DNA of 64,000 bases from Pegea sp. RAD2-039 (GCA_034620365.1 JAQGEQ010000175.1:1-64000); one strand, 5' to 3'; shown: positions 1-12,900, counted from the stretch's first letter. Notes: generated by a model from the letters alone, not told the origin. A program made the numbers and translations.

Positions 1-880
1 TCTTCAACAAGTTTAGCTTCAGTTTCAACTTCTTTGATTTCAATTTCTTCAACTTCTTTCAAAGATTCATCTTCTGAAGATGAAGATGAAGATGATGATG
101 ATTTGGTTTCTTCAACAAGTTTAGCTTCAGTTTCAACTTCTTTGATTTCAATTTCTTCAACTTCTTTCAAAGATTCATCTTCTGAAGATGAAGATGAAGA
201 TGATGATGATTTGGTTTCTTCAACAAGTTTAGCTTCAGTTTCAACTTCTTTGATCTCAACTTCTTCAACTTCTTTCAAAGATTCATTTTCTGAAGATGAA
301 GAAGATGAAGAGGATGAAGATGAAGATGATGAAGATGAAGATGATTTGGTTTCTTCAACAAGTTTAGCTTCAGTTTCAACTTCTTTGATCTCAACTTCTT
401 CAACTTCTTTCAAAGATTCATTTTCTGAAGATGAAGAAGATGAAGAGGATGAAGATGAAGATGATGAAGATGAAGATGATTTGGTTTCTTCAACAAGTTT
501 AGCTTCAATTTCAACTTCTTTGATTTCAACTTCTTCAACTTCTTTCAAAGATTCATCTTCTGAAGATGAAGATGATGAAGATGAAGATGATGAAGATGAT
601 GATGATTTAGTTTCTTCAACAAGTTTAGTTTCAATTTCAACTTCTTTGATTTCAACTTCTTCGACTTCTTTCAAAGATTCATCTTCTGAAGATGAAGATG
701 ATGAAGATGAAGATGAAGATAATGAAGATGATGAAGATGATGATGATTTAGTTTCTTCAACAAGTTTAGTTTCAATTTCAACTTCTTTGATTTCAATTTC
801 TTCAACTTCTTTCAAAGATTCATCTTCTGAAGATGATGAAGAAGATAATGAAGATGATTTGGTTTTTTCAACAAGTTTAG
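1..880 (-). repeat. Coding minisatellite, 108-141 bp units
   Basis: Tandem repeat inside the large exon of the left-edge gene. The landmark tcttcaacaag recurs at 1, 109, 217, 352, 487, 613 and 754, with a variant near 865, giving spacings of 108, 108, 135, 135, 126, 141 and about 111 bp. Every spacing is divisible by three. Nearly all length variation lies in the GAT/GAA triplet stretch, which is poly-Ser when read on the minus strand. The last third of each unit is nearly invariant. Confidence 0.9.
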
Positions 881-1283
881 CTTCAGTTTCAGCTTCTTCA
901 ATTTGTTTGAGTGATTCTTTTTCTAATATAAAGAAAAGAAAGAATAAGTCTTGTAAATTTCTATTATTATCACAGCGTAATTCAATTAAGTAATAATTTG
1001 TTTAAAACATTTTTTATTTTTGATGATTATTCTTTATATGTCATCATCTTTATCAATTTTGTATTATCTTATTATTTTCTTAAATTTTATTAATTTCTTT
1101 TACCTTGAATTACATCTGCTGGTCTCAACATGTCTCTTTGTGTCTGTTTCAAATATTTTCTTAATTTTTATTTTTAATAATTAATGTTTTTTCTTACTTT
1201 TTTGCTTATCTTTTGTTTCATATCTTCCTCTCTAACTGACTCTTCATAACTCTGTTTTTCTTCCTCTATCTTTTTGAAAGTCC
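1..1283 (-). CDS. Unidentified Ser/Glu-rich repeat protein (partial)
   Basis: I do not recognise the family. Three exons join in frame on the minus strand: 1198-1283, 1104-1143 and 1-923 (continuing beyond the window). Donors are GTAAGA and GTAAAA; the last acceptor is a polypyrimidine tract ending TTAG. Residues before the repeats are charged and probably helical (for example EEEKQSYEESVREEDMKQK, then RDMLRPADVIQ). The large exon then carries about seven tandem units of 36-47 residues: a run of 8-17 serines, EDESLKEVEE, then alternating acidic/basic residues ending in KLVEETK. All unit lengths are multiples of three. The first exon was not found; it should lie between 1284 and 2642. The style (Ser runs followed by EDE) resembles the Ser-rich exon of the neighbouring plakin-repeat gene, so it may be a relative or partner. 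The SSSEDE pattern would suit acidophilic kinases such as CK2 (inference). Confidence 0.6.
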
Positions 1284-2642
1284 CTGCTAATGTAAAATTA
1301 TTTTAGGTAATTTTTTTGACTACGTTTTTGAAGTAGTTCATTTTATTTTTCATACTTTATATGCTTCTGTAGATGTTTGTTATTTAAAAGTTTTTATAAA
1401 ATATTAAACAATCAATTGATTTACTAAAGTGATAATTGTATCTGTTTATAATTTGTTTAGAGTTTTGTTAATTTAATAATAATTCACCAATCATTTTACA
1501 TGCATTTTTATTAGCTTTTTGCGCATTTAATTAACAAAGTATTGAAAAAAAGAAAAACTGAAACACAAGTTGATAAATACTAAAGTTATTTTCAAAAGGT
1601 TTCTCAACTCAAATTATCACAACATGATAGAAAACTCTAACTTGACAAATATCTCTTACTTCTTGTTGAAGACAAGTTTTGTTCAAAAAAGCCAGCAGCT
1701 TTAGATATTGACTGAACTTATGGTTTGTTTCACAGTTAGTAACAGTTTAAACAACATTTTTCTCTCTATACTTGAGAATTAATAGCTCATAGGACTTATG
1801 ACCAAAATTATTTCCTGTCTAGGCTTTTTACACAATTGATTACTAAGTTTTAATGATTTTATTTTTATTTGCTATTTTTAAAGATAAGCAGAAATGAATA
1901 GTTGAAAAAGTTATAAGAGAAATATTTACGAATCTAATTAGAAAAATATTATTTATGTGAGTTTATCTATCATATTAAATGGATATTCAAGTCAGTAGTC
2001 GAAAAGCGAAATAAATATGAGCTGTTGAAAAATGAGTTTTATCTCTTATAACATATACTGCAATTCTAGAAAAACTTTATCCTTAGAAACAGTAAGAGAG
2101 TGAATCAATCAGATTAGATCATAAGAATACTTATTGTTTGTATAAACTAAATATAAACTTATTTGAATGTTGGGTTTCTGAGTTGAAACTAATATTATAG
2201 AAAAGTTACAATAAAAAAATTATATAAAATTATTTCTAATGATGACTTGAACGAGATATTTAAAGTAAACTCTTTTTGGATAGTTTGAAAATTATAATTA
2301 CTAATAAAATTTACAATTATTTTTTAAAGTATAGTTCAGAAAAAGATTTTAAAAGCAAAGATTAGCATGCAAGCAAAATATTGTGAAATAAAAAAAGCTG
2401 AAAATAAAGTGACAATTTTTACAAAAGTTTTTTATCAAGGAAAGTTTACTAAGAATTTATTAATTGAAAATTGAAACAAGAACTTTTTGAAACAATTTTT
2501 TCATGAATGAACTTCATACTGAAAGGTTTAGAACTTTAATTTATACAATTTCAACTCTACTATTATAACAGCATATACAAAATAAGCTCAAAAGTTTTAT
2601 TAGTAAAAGATATTTGATTAGATTTTGATTTAGCAGATATTG
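1284..2642. other. Intergenic / upstream intron, no clear exon
   Basis: AT-rich stretch between the left-edge gene and the 3' end of the plakin-repeat gene. It should hold the 5' exon(s) of the left-edge gene. A weak minus-strand candidate near 1650-1705 ends at a GTAAGA donor, but nothing supports it beyond that. Otherwise I see only the polyadenylation signal of the plakin gene. Confidence 0.4.
2596..2601 (-). terminator. Polyadenylation signal AATAAA
   Basis: AATAAA on the minus strand about 42 nt after the stop codon of the plakin-repeat gene, a normal position for a short 3' UTR. Confidence 0.6.
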
Positions 2643-5600
2643 TTACTCATCAGATTTTATTGTACCCTCATCAACTGGTCGTTGGTCGTCATGGAACTCT
2701 CCTTCTTGAGATAACAACTCAGCTGCACTTTCCTTAGTGATGATGTCTTGATCTAGAGCTTCTTGGATAGTGAGTTCGTTGCCAGTAATTGGATCAACAA
2801 TGAATATCTTTCGATATGAGATTGATGGAGACATCGGTCTGCTTTCTGAATCCAAAGTTAAACTTGAAAAAGAACTTGATGTAGAAGATTCTGAAATTAA
2901 AAGTGGATTTATTGATTAAAATTTAAAAATAGCTACAAAAAAACTACTAATAAATAGTATTTACTTCTTGTTTCATTGCTTCTCATGTGAGTTGATCTTT
3001 TTGACTTTTTCTTAGCTTTGACCACCTTGAAAAATTATCAGTTTTTTTAGTATTCATTTTTAAACTGATCAACTTTTTACTTGAAGCTGAGCACTTGTTG
3101 TTGTTCGTTTTTCACGAATTCTTCGAGATTCTGGGGAAGGTTCGAAAGGATAAACATTACTTGTCACTGTTTTGCCCTCGACCATCAAAAATAACAGATT
3201 TGTGTCTTTATCAAGTACACATCTGTCACAACAGAAATCTGATATCTTCATCTCAATTCAATTTAACTTTTACCTGCCCATTAGCTCAGAGTAATTGACA
3301 TTCACACCAGTCATCGGGTCGTAATAACTCTTGGTCTGTTTGGCATCCAATCTTTTACCAAGACGTGAATCTATGATTCCTCGTTTAATGGCATTTTGAA
3401 CAGGAATTCGAAGCGGGCTTGAAAATGAAATAATTCCTCCAGTAGCAATTTGAGCTTCTAATAATCTATAAAAAAAGTATATAAGAAACGGAAGTGGCAA
3501 TTCACAAATCAATTCTACCTGATTGCTTGCTTTTGAGTAACTAAATGTCGAGTCAATGCTTGACAGAGAGTAAAGGTTGTTGGGATAAAATGTCCTTGGT
3601 AACCAACTACTGCTTTGTGAGCCTCTTTGACATCAGCTTCAAATTCACTAGGAATGAATGATCTTTTTGGTGAGTATCTTTCTTGTATACTACAGCTACT
3701 TTATCACCTGCTTATAACTCCTGTGCTTAAGGCGGTTTCTATAGAAACAGCTTTACCAGATTGCACATCAATAATTTTACCAGAAGCAGCTTGTGCCTCA
3801 AGTAAATGAAAAGCAGTTTTTTTATGAATTAAACGATTTTTCTCGGCTTCTAAAATACTCATTTTTTCACCTAAGAAACAAAATATTTTCAAAATTGAAT
3901 CCTAAATATTTAAAGATGCTGCCTTAAAAGTAAATTGAATCAAACCTTTTACCTATTGTAAATTTATTATTGATTAAAATATTAAATAACTTCTTATGGA
4001 TTTCAATCATAACTTAATGTTTAAGTATTTTTCGTAATAAACTTTTTAGCAGTAATTCAGAAATATAATAAAATCTCAAGACACAAATCATAAGGACATA
4101 TTTAAGAATGAGTCAAATTCAGAATTATTTTCGTTTAAAATTGATGAATATATTTCTTATATCTTAGCACAATCTGTGTCATATATGAATATCTAAAAAT
4201 TGTGTTTCATAAAAACCTGTAACAGCGTTAATAATTCCAGCAATTGGGAACTTTCCATCTACATAAACTCTCAACTCTGCGACCATTTTAGTCACTTCTT
4301 CTCCACTCATTTTACCTCTACCAAAGTTTTCTGCTGTTTTATAATCTATCAACTCAGCAGCGAGAACGTCATTTAAAAGAACATTTTGTTGGTTTGCAGA
4401 TACAAACATCACCTTAAAGTATAAATATTGAATAATTGTATCAAGAAAAAGAGATTGGTTTACTTTTGAAGTCACTGGATTCTCAACTGTTTTTTGCTTT
4501 TCCTGTTTGTTCAAAAAGGGAAGAAAACGAAGTCCTGATTCTTTATCAACAACGCATCTTGAAAGAGTTTACAAAAAATGAGAATTTGTAATCAAAACTT
4601 TGTCGTGATTACCGTTGCATTAGTTCCAGATAGGTCAGATTTTCTTCAGTGTTAGGATCAAAAAATCCTCTAGTGTCATCAGAAGGATCTTCTAATATAT
4701 CATTCAATTCTTGATCAAATAGATTTCGTTGAAATGCTACTTCCACTGGGAGTCTGTGATTCGCATTTGGATCAATAATTCCTGTAAAAAAAATTCACTT
4801 TTGATAAATAGAAATATTTTAAGACTGATAGAACAATTTTGAATAAAATATTTTAATTAAGAACCTCCAGTAGCAATTTGAGCTTCTAGTAATCTGATCC
4901 CGTGGTTTTCTAACACTAACTTCCTCTTCATCGCTTCGAACAAGGATATTGGTTTCGGTAGAGATCGAACGCTGTATCCGTAAACAGCGTTTTCAGCACT
5001 GAAAGAAAAACAGTTTTCCGGTATAAATTTTTATTTAGAAATAAAAAAAATTATCTTAATTTTCATTTTCTATTTTTTTAATTTTTTTCCCTTTAAATTC
5101 AAAAATAAATTTAAGTTTTTTGTTGATTATAAGCATTCAGAAAATATCTAATCAATCTACAAACCGTTGCAAGGCTCTTTCAAATTGACGATCAATCAAT
5201 TTGCTCTCTGCAGCTTCCTTAACAGACATCTTTTGTCCAGAAACTGGATCAATAATTCGTCCAGTTGCTGCTTGAGCTTCCAGCAAATGAAGAGAAGTCC
5301 CTAGAAATTAAAACTTTTTAAAACTTCTTGTATATAAGTTTTAGCGACAAGATATGAATCATTTTATTAAAATTATTATCAAATATTTGATGAAAAGTTA
5401 CCATGACTTAAGAACCCTCTTTTCCATGCTTGATAAATGGAAAGCTTTTCACCAGTTTCACTCAGCAACAAACCAGCGACTGGTTCTTCTCCAACCAGAT
5501 ACATTTGTACAGATTTCTCGATTTCATCTTTTTTAATATCGCCTGAAAACATATTTTTAAATTAACAAAAGATTATCAACAAAATGAAAAGATTGTTTTG

Positions 5601-8600
5601 AAGTCACTGCTTTGCCAGGAATAGTCTCATTTATCAAATATAAGATGTTGATAAAAGCTCACCTGATTCAAGCTTTTCAATTTGTGATTCTGAAACAATG
5701 CCAGCCTCCAACAAGTTCTGTACGGAAACTTTTCTGTTCCATCCAGAAGTAAAAAATATTTCAGCTCTAGATTTTCTAGATGACAAAAATAAAAGCATAA
5801 AATCAAAACTTTGGCATCTTGGACTGTTTATATTTTTTGTTTAATTTTACCTTTTAAGCGTTTCTGTTTTTTGTGTAACAATTTCTTCTGTTATTGTTGT
5901 TATTGTTGTACTAGATTTTTGTATTTTTGAACGTAGTGGTAGAAGCCGAAAGCCTGTGTTTTCGTCAACTTTACAGCTAAAAACAAATAATTTTTAAATA
6001 TCAGAAATATTTGAGGCAAATTTAGACTAGAAACTAAAAAATTTACAAAAGAGAAAATTATTGAAAAAAACAAGTTTCTTAATAATCACCGCAACATAAG
6101 TTCGAGATAAGTTAGATTCTCTTCAGTGTTTGGATCAATAAATCCTTTAGTATCATCTGAAGGGTCATCTAGTATCTTGTTGAGACGTGCATCAAATAAA
6201 CCTCTTTCGTAAGCAACTTCAACAGGTAATCGATGATTCGCATTTGGATCAATTATACCTGAATCAATTTCAAGTTTATCAAATCTTCAAAAAGATTTCA
6301 GAATCTTACCTCCAGTTGCTATCTGAGCTTCTAGTATTCTTATTCCATTTTGCTCGACTACAATACCCTGGTTCATTGCTTCGAATAATGAGATAGGTTT
6401 TGTATGAATACTTGAACCAAATCCTGTCACTGCCTTTTCAGCTCTTTAAAGGAATTCTTTTTTAGTTTCTTAGATTTTTATAAAACAATTTTTCTACCTT
6501 CTTAATGCAAATTCAAACTGTGGTCCAATTAAGTTCTTGTTTTTAGCTTCATCAACAGACATTTTTACTCCTTGTATAGGATCAATGATTCTTCCAGTAG
6601 CTGCTTGAGCTTCTAGTAAACTTGCAGCTGTACCTGTTTAAGTACAGCTTAAGAAGACTTTTTCATAACTTTTTGATGATTTTTAAACTTTAAATTGTAT
6701 TTTTAACATAAACTATTGGATCTTGCATTAGTTCTGTCAATTTTTCATACTTCTTTTGATTAATCCTTCTTGGTATGCTTTTTGTAATGTCATAATCTTT
6801 CCTGTCTCTTCTACAATAACACCACCAACAGGTTCCTCTCCCAACAAATACAATCTCACAGCTTTTTCAACTTCCATTTCGGTAATTTCACCTGAAATTT
6901 ATTCAATTATCGACAGTCTCTTTTATGTGTCCTAATTCTGACCAATTTCCATTTTCTCAACTGTTTCTTCAGAAACTATTCCTGCCGCAAATAGGTCCTG
7001 GACTGAGACTTTTCGTTCCCAACCAGACTTGAAAAACATCTCTGTACGCGATTTTCTGAACGAAGATAAAAATTTTAATCTTCAGAAGCTTTAGAGATGA
7101 GATTTTGTTGAAGGATTTCTTGATGAATACCTGCGGGTTGGACTTGTTGTTGTTGTCGCATTCAAAGTTTGAGTTCCTTCTTCCTAAAACACAAAACAGT
7201 TTTATAGTTTGTCCAATTCTCAATCCAAATAATCAACATGTCATCAGCTGCTTATTTAGACTTGTCTCAGAACTCTAGATACTTTCTCATTCATCAAGAA
7301 GTTATTTTTAGCTTCATCGTAATATTCTAAAGATAAACTTCATCATTAATATTCTAAAGATAAACTCACATTCAAATGAACTGCACGAATCTCCGCATCT
7401 GAAGGAAGAGGAGATGTGAGACTTGATGGAGGCGAAAGATCTCTTCTAAGATCTCTTCTAAGAGTCGAAGATCGAGACGAAGTTGGCGTGATGACAATGA
7501 AATCTAAGAAGTTGGTTTGAAAGAAGTTTACAAATCAACAATCAACTCACTATCACTAGAATCTTTGTAAACATCTCTCGTGACACGATGTTCAGTAAAT
7601 TCAGACTTCGGCGAACTAGTTCTTGAAATCAGTGCTTTAGTGATTACTCGTTCTTGTGGTCTTGTTTTTACATCATAATAATATTTAGTTGAATACATTG
7701 GAGTCGAAGCAACACTTTTAGAAGATGATTCGCTTGCTACAGAGACTGCTTTCTGTGTAGTCAAACGCTTGACTCTTTTTTTTCTCGGAGTTTTTTCTTG
7801 CTTTTCGATTATCGAATATTCTTCACTTGAAGTCGTGGAGCTTGAATCAGAGGCACTCATCAAGTTAGTCTGCAGTTTTTTATTCTTTCGTTTTATCTTT
7901 CTGCTACGAACAGCTTTAACTGTTGTTGTTGATAATTCAATCATCTTTGGTTTCATTAAATTTTCAGTTTCAGTCATTGTAGAAATCGAAACCGGTTTTG
8001 GAGACTGCTTGGGTTTGTCAAAGTGAATTTTTGTTAGTTTGACTTTACGTATTTTTCTGGTATCTCCATCAGAGCTTGAAAGAGATGAAGATGATGTCGA
8101 AGAACTACTGGATGTGAAACGGATAGTTTGAAGTTTTTTGTTCTTTTTACGTTTTGGTTTTTCAGCTGTCTGAGTTTCAATTGATGCTAAAACTTTGGTT
8201 TCTTTGATTACAGGTTCTATCACCAAAACTTCTTTCTCTTCGTCTGATGATGATGAAGATGAAGATGAGGATGAGGATGAGGAGGGGCCTTCTTTCTGAG
8301 TAACGACTGTCTCAACTTCTTCAGAAGAAGAAGAGGAAGATGATGAGGAAGATGACGAGGAAGATGATTTATACTCCTTAACAACAATCTGAACTTTTTC
8401 CGATTTTTCATCATCAGATGAAGAAGATGAAGATGAAGGCAAGGTCTTTATCTCTTCCTTAACAAGAACAAGTTCCGTCACACCCTCTTCTTCTGAAGAT
8501 GATGATGATGATGAAGACTCATTTTCATCTTCTTTTGATGAACTTGATGAGCTGCTCTTTCCTTTCTCTTCTTTTTCATCTTCTGATGAAGAGCTAGATG

Positions 8601-9972
8601 AATCTTTATCATCTTCCGGTGCTTCTTTTTGTAAAGGTACAACCACAATTTCCGGAACATTATCTTCCTCCTACAGAAGTTGAAAAATAAATAATTAAGT
8701 TTGTTTTGATATAAGCTAAAGATCAATCACAAAATCATTTTTATGATTTGTCACTATAAACATTAGAAGTGGTAAAAACAAAACTTTTTAAAGTTTAACA
8801 GAAATTAGCGTTCCTCATTTTCAAATTTTTTAATATTACATTCAAAAATTCGAAATGTTTTAATGATGTTCTCATTTTCCCTAAGGCATTTGTTGGTGAG
8901 CATTTTTTTAACTGTTGGCTTTTACATCTGATTTTTTGATGAATGAGTTTTCCTTTTTAGTAAATCTATCATAACAATACAATTTTCTTACAAAGTTTGA
9001 GCTTACATTCTAAAATTTAACAAATTTCCTGGTAAGATTTCACTAATATTTTTACTTTTGTTGCTTAAATTGAGTATAAGCTAACAAAAAAAATCTAGCT
9101 TGAGTCTATATATAGCAGATATCTGGTTGTAGCAATATTGTTTATAAACATTCATGTCCAAAACCTTTTCATCTTCAGATGATGATGATGATGAAGATGA
9201 TGATGATGATTCAACTTTTATTATCGTGTCCGGTTTATTTTCAGGCTCTGTGTAAAAATTAAGAAAATGTTATCAAATGTTCCCACACTAAAAATATTTA
9301 AAATTTCTGTAGTTGGTTTTCAGAAGTTGAAAAATTGTATTTAATAACTCAAATCACCTGACTCTGGAGTTTTATTTTCCTCTTCATCAGGTTTCTGTGA
9401 TTAATTTCAATTTGATTATTATGATTCAAGCAATAAAAGTAGTTTTGTCTAACCTCAATATCTATAACTACATCTTTAGGGTCTTGGTTTTCCGGATATT
9501 TGTAATCGGTAGTAACATTCGGTTCTGGTTTCAGACATGAATCTTATCAAATAAATTGAAGTCAAAAAAGATTAAATTTTTCCAAAATATTATAGCAAGA
9601 AAATAGAAATTTGTTAAAAGCAAATTAAGTAGCTTTAATAAAATAAATCATATATTAGTTTAAGTTAAAATTATTCAAAGATCAGATAGTAGTCAGCTTA
9701 AGGTTTTATATTTGTAGAAAATTGTTTATCTTAAAAGTCGAGGGCGTGGTCTTTCTAAGTTTCCATTTCATTGAACTTTTACAAACTTAAAAGTCATGAT
9801 ATCTGTTACAGCTATTTAAAATTAGTAATTTGTAATTAATAAAATAATAATTAACACTTCAGATACCTTTCTTTTTCTTTCTTGGACGTATAAGAAGATA
9901 AGTAACAAGAACTGCAACTAGTAAAAACTCAGCTCCAATAATACCAACAAGAGCTAATTGCCCGGTATCCAT
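2643..9972 (-). CDS. Membrane-anchored protein with three plakin-repeat domains
   Basis: Twenty-six exons join in phase into about 1466 aa. Exons: 9867-9972, 9454-9542, 9358-9394, 9165-9247, 7551-8670, 7370-7503, 7131-7183, 6943-7055, 6751-6891, 6498-6633, 6310-6443, 6090-6258, 5851-5976, 5663-5775, 5402-5542, 5165-5300, 4865-4998, 4613-4781, 4464-4557, 4217-4412, 3708-3870, 3519-3689, 3274-3465, 3081-3222, 2965-3025, 2643-2890. Residues 6-28 form a transmembrane helix followed by RPRKKKK, implying a cytosolic C-terminal part. Residues 90-480 are Ser-rich with runs followed by acidic residues. From about 540 come three modules of some 270 residues with plectin/desmoplakin hallmarks ([45 protein letters not shown]), then a basic linker and a lone repeat ([17 protein letters not shown]). 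Plakin-repeat domains bind intermediate filaments in vertebrate plakins. No plakin, spectrin or coiled-coil rod is visible. Likely role: tethering filaments to a membrane (inference). Confidence 0.88.
4217..7055 (-). repeat. Duplicated exon cassette encoding plakin-repeat modules
   Basis: Modules 1 and 2 are encoded by consecutive exons of identical length and phase: 113, 141, 136, 134 and 169 nt (6943-7055 to 6090-6258), then again 113, 141, 136, 134 and 169 nt (5663-5775 to 4613-4781). Each is followed by a linker exon (126 and 94 nt). Module 3 begins with one 196-nt exon at 4217-4412 that corresponds to a fusion of the first two, and its later exons differ in length. This points to an internal duplication of a whole genomic cassette plus an older, drifted third copy. 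Confidence 0.85.
7321..7369. repeat. 27-bp direct repeat at an intron edge
   Basis: The segment aatattctaaagataaact occurs twice, 27 bp apart, in the intron immediately downstream of the donor of exon 7370-7503 of the plakin-repeat gene. Only the copy at the exon edge continues into the GTGAGT donor. Confidence 0.7.
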
Positions 9973-12900
9973 CGTCTAATATTTACTGAAAAAATATTTT
10001 CTGCTCAAAATATAAGCAACAAAAGTAAAGGAAGCTCTTGCTATAAGTTCAGGAACATACTGACATTTATCAAAAAAAAATTTCAATCGAATTTGAACGG
10101 TAAAAACGCCCACGGGCTAACACATTGGATTGAACAAAACATTTTTTAATTTATGATTGGAATGTTTAGAAATTGTTTTCTAAACATTTAAAGAATTTCT
10201 TAATAAAAACAAGTAAAAACTCGACTAACTAGTAGAAACATTCAATAGTTTTTTGATCATTTTTAAAAATAAAACTAAAATATAAAACTAAAATATTTAA
10301 ATAATCATTTGTTTATCTCACTAATTAGTATTTTTAGAAATTAAATTTAAAATGATTTCTAACAAATAAAAACTAACAAATTAATTAGTAAACAACTTCG
10401 TGCTACGATTTATCAGACAACAATTCGTTTTCTCAAAAACTAAAGTCTAGAAAAGCCTTAGGGTATTTTTAGAAGAAAAAAAAACGAAATTTGACTTCTT
10501 ATAATATTTTAAAACAATTTTGAATTGAAGCAATCTTGTCACTACTCAATCAAACATCTTTTGGTTATCTAAAAAGAAATTATCTATAAATTTGATTAAA
10601 ATTTATTTGTAAATACAAACAGATCTTCAATGTAAATTTGTAATGTTGTAATTAATCTAATCAATTAAATTTTACTTAACCTTTTAATATAAGTAGATTA
10701 TTATTTTATACAGCAGGCAAAATAGATAAACTGTTTTTTAAAAAGAGAAATTAGACCAAAAGCTCTATTTATATATACTCTTAATGAATTAGGAATTTAA
10801 TATCATAATTTCTAATAAAAAATCTTTTTGTGGAGTAATCTCAATAAGTTTTATAAAAAATAATCTTCTTTAAAATAATTACATAAAAGATAGTTAAGAT
10901 TTATAAACTGAAGAAAAATATTTGCGGTAAAGTTATAAATTGATTTGAAAAAAATAATTTAAGTTTCAATGCGTTTTTCTATTTCTTCATTGTAACTGTA
11001 AAGTCAGTAACAAACTATAATAACCTAACAACAACTTAGGAATTGTACAAAATAGTTATTAACTTATTGAAGTTGTTTCATTTTATTCTAGAAGCCAATC
11101 AACTTTGTCTTATACTTTTGACTTATTGCAAAATTTGCTGAAAATACTAAGTTGCTTTTATCTTCTTACGAGGCACAAATTTTAAAAGAAAAAAAATGGT
11201 TTTGTAAACTATATACAAGAATTGTTGACAAATAAAATTAAAGACAGACATGAAAAATAATTATAAACATTGATCAAATGTAACGTTCAGTTTTTAAGTA
11301 AGTTTTTCATCGAAAGTTTGATTAAGGGTGAACATTTCCACAAAAAGTAAATTAAAAAGTTACAATAAAAACTGAATTTTTCTCATTTTGATCAGCAACG
11401 CTTCCAGTGTTTTGGTCAGAAGGGAAATAAAACCTTTCATTTTGCTTTTAAAACTATAAGCTTTAGATATTATTCTTTATGAAGCTGTTAATTAAGAACA
11501 ATTAATCAAACTGATTCTTTGAGTTTCAAGCTTTTTGTGTTTACATATTAAATACAATAAAATATTCAATTTGCTGACAATGCTTTAATTTGAACATGAA
11601 AAACTTTTTTTAGCATTTAGTATTTGATTCTAGAACGATTAGAAGACTTCTAGCGGTATATAAGAAAATGTTGTAGTTGAATTTTGTAGCATAGAGATTT
11701 ATGTTCAATAAAAGATTAATATTCAGTGATCTTCTGATGTTTATGAAGCGTGATTCTAGTAGAAAATATAAAACTTGTTAAATATTTGTAGTGGTTGCTT
11801 CATTTCAGTTTGTTTATCTCGTAAAATTTCGTTTCAGTTAATCAAACTAAACTAACCTATGATTTTAACAAAAGTTTGAAAAGTAATTTATGACGTTAGT
11901 ATACAACTTAAAAATTAAATTCCAAGTTTATAACTTAATTTCTAATTTTGATTTTATTTTAGTGTTTGGTATATAGCACTGTAAATTACTTGTAATGGAT
12001 TTATAAAATATAAACTCAAAATAACTCTATAGATGATTGTTAATTTATTTCAGATTTTGAATATAAAATCGATAACTTAAATACAACTTTAAAAAGATTA
12101 ATATTTATTCAATTATTTTTATACAAGGATTAGTTTTATTTTTATCTTACTACTGTTTTTCCTATTTGTAAGTCTAATAATTTATGTTAGCTTTTCAGCA
12201 TAAGGATTTTTATGATCTTTTTACAAACGAGTCAACATTCAATTATTAACAGAAAGTTTTGTAAACATTGTGAACACTTGTAATATTATGCTTCATTTGG
12301 TAGTTTACAAATATTAAAAATTGTCAAAAAATTCAATTGAAAAAAGATGTTCTTTTAAGATAACTATAAGGCTTTTTTTGTTTAAAATTAGTTTTATTGA
12401 TTATTATAGTTTTAAACTAAATACTTAATTTGAAAATTTACTTTTAGATATCATTTAAGTAAAATAAAAACATTTAGAACAAAATAATTTTATTTGTAGA
12501 TTTTGAAAAATATGTTTTATGCCAGTCGGTTACTTTTATTTAATTAAATTTATAAAATTTATAATTGAAAGCTTTATTGATATTATTAGAGATGAACTTA
12601 TTCTTTAATTGGTTTGATTTTTATTTGAATAAAGTTTTTAATAAAGATAAATCAATTCATTTTCAGAAAGTTTTTTTTTATTATGGATCATTGACTTTCT
12701 GTCTCTAGCAAAAGTTGTTCATTGAAACTTAATAAAATTTGATGTAAACTGAAAATTGTTTAATTCTGATTACTGTAATCTACTATTATTAATCTTATAT
12801 ATCAAATATAATAAAGATAAGTTATAAAGTATATAATTCAATGTTCATAATTCAATTCAATGTTCATTCATTCATTAATTCAAATATAATTCAAACATTA

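Noticed and set aside
34-993. Long plus-strand frame of Ser/Thr and acidic repeats (319 codons, TTG start)
   Set aside because: It is the antisense of the repeat exon. The minus strand has a polypyrimidine acceptor, joins in phase to two upstream exons and gives sensible Glu/Lys/Ser text; the plus frame has no ATG start and no partner exons.
7769-8026. Plus-strand frame opposite the Ser-rich exon
   Set aside because: Antisense shadow of the 1120-nt exon of the plakin-repeat gene, which is supported by phase and splice sites.
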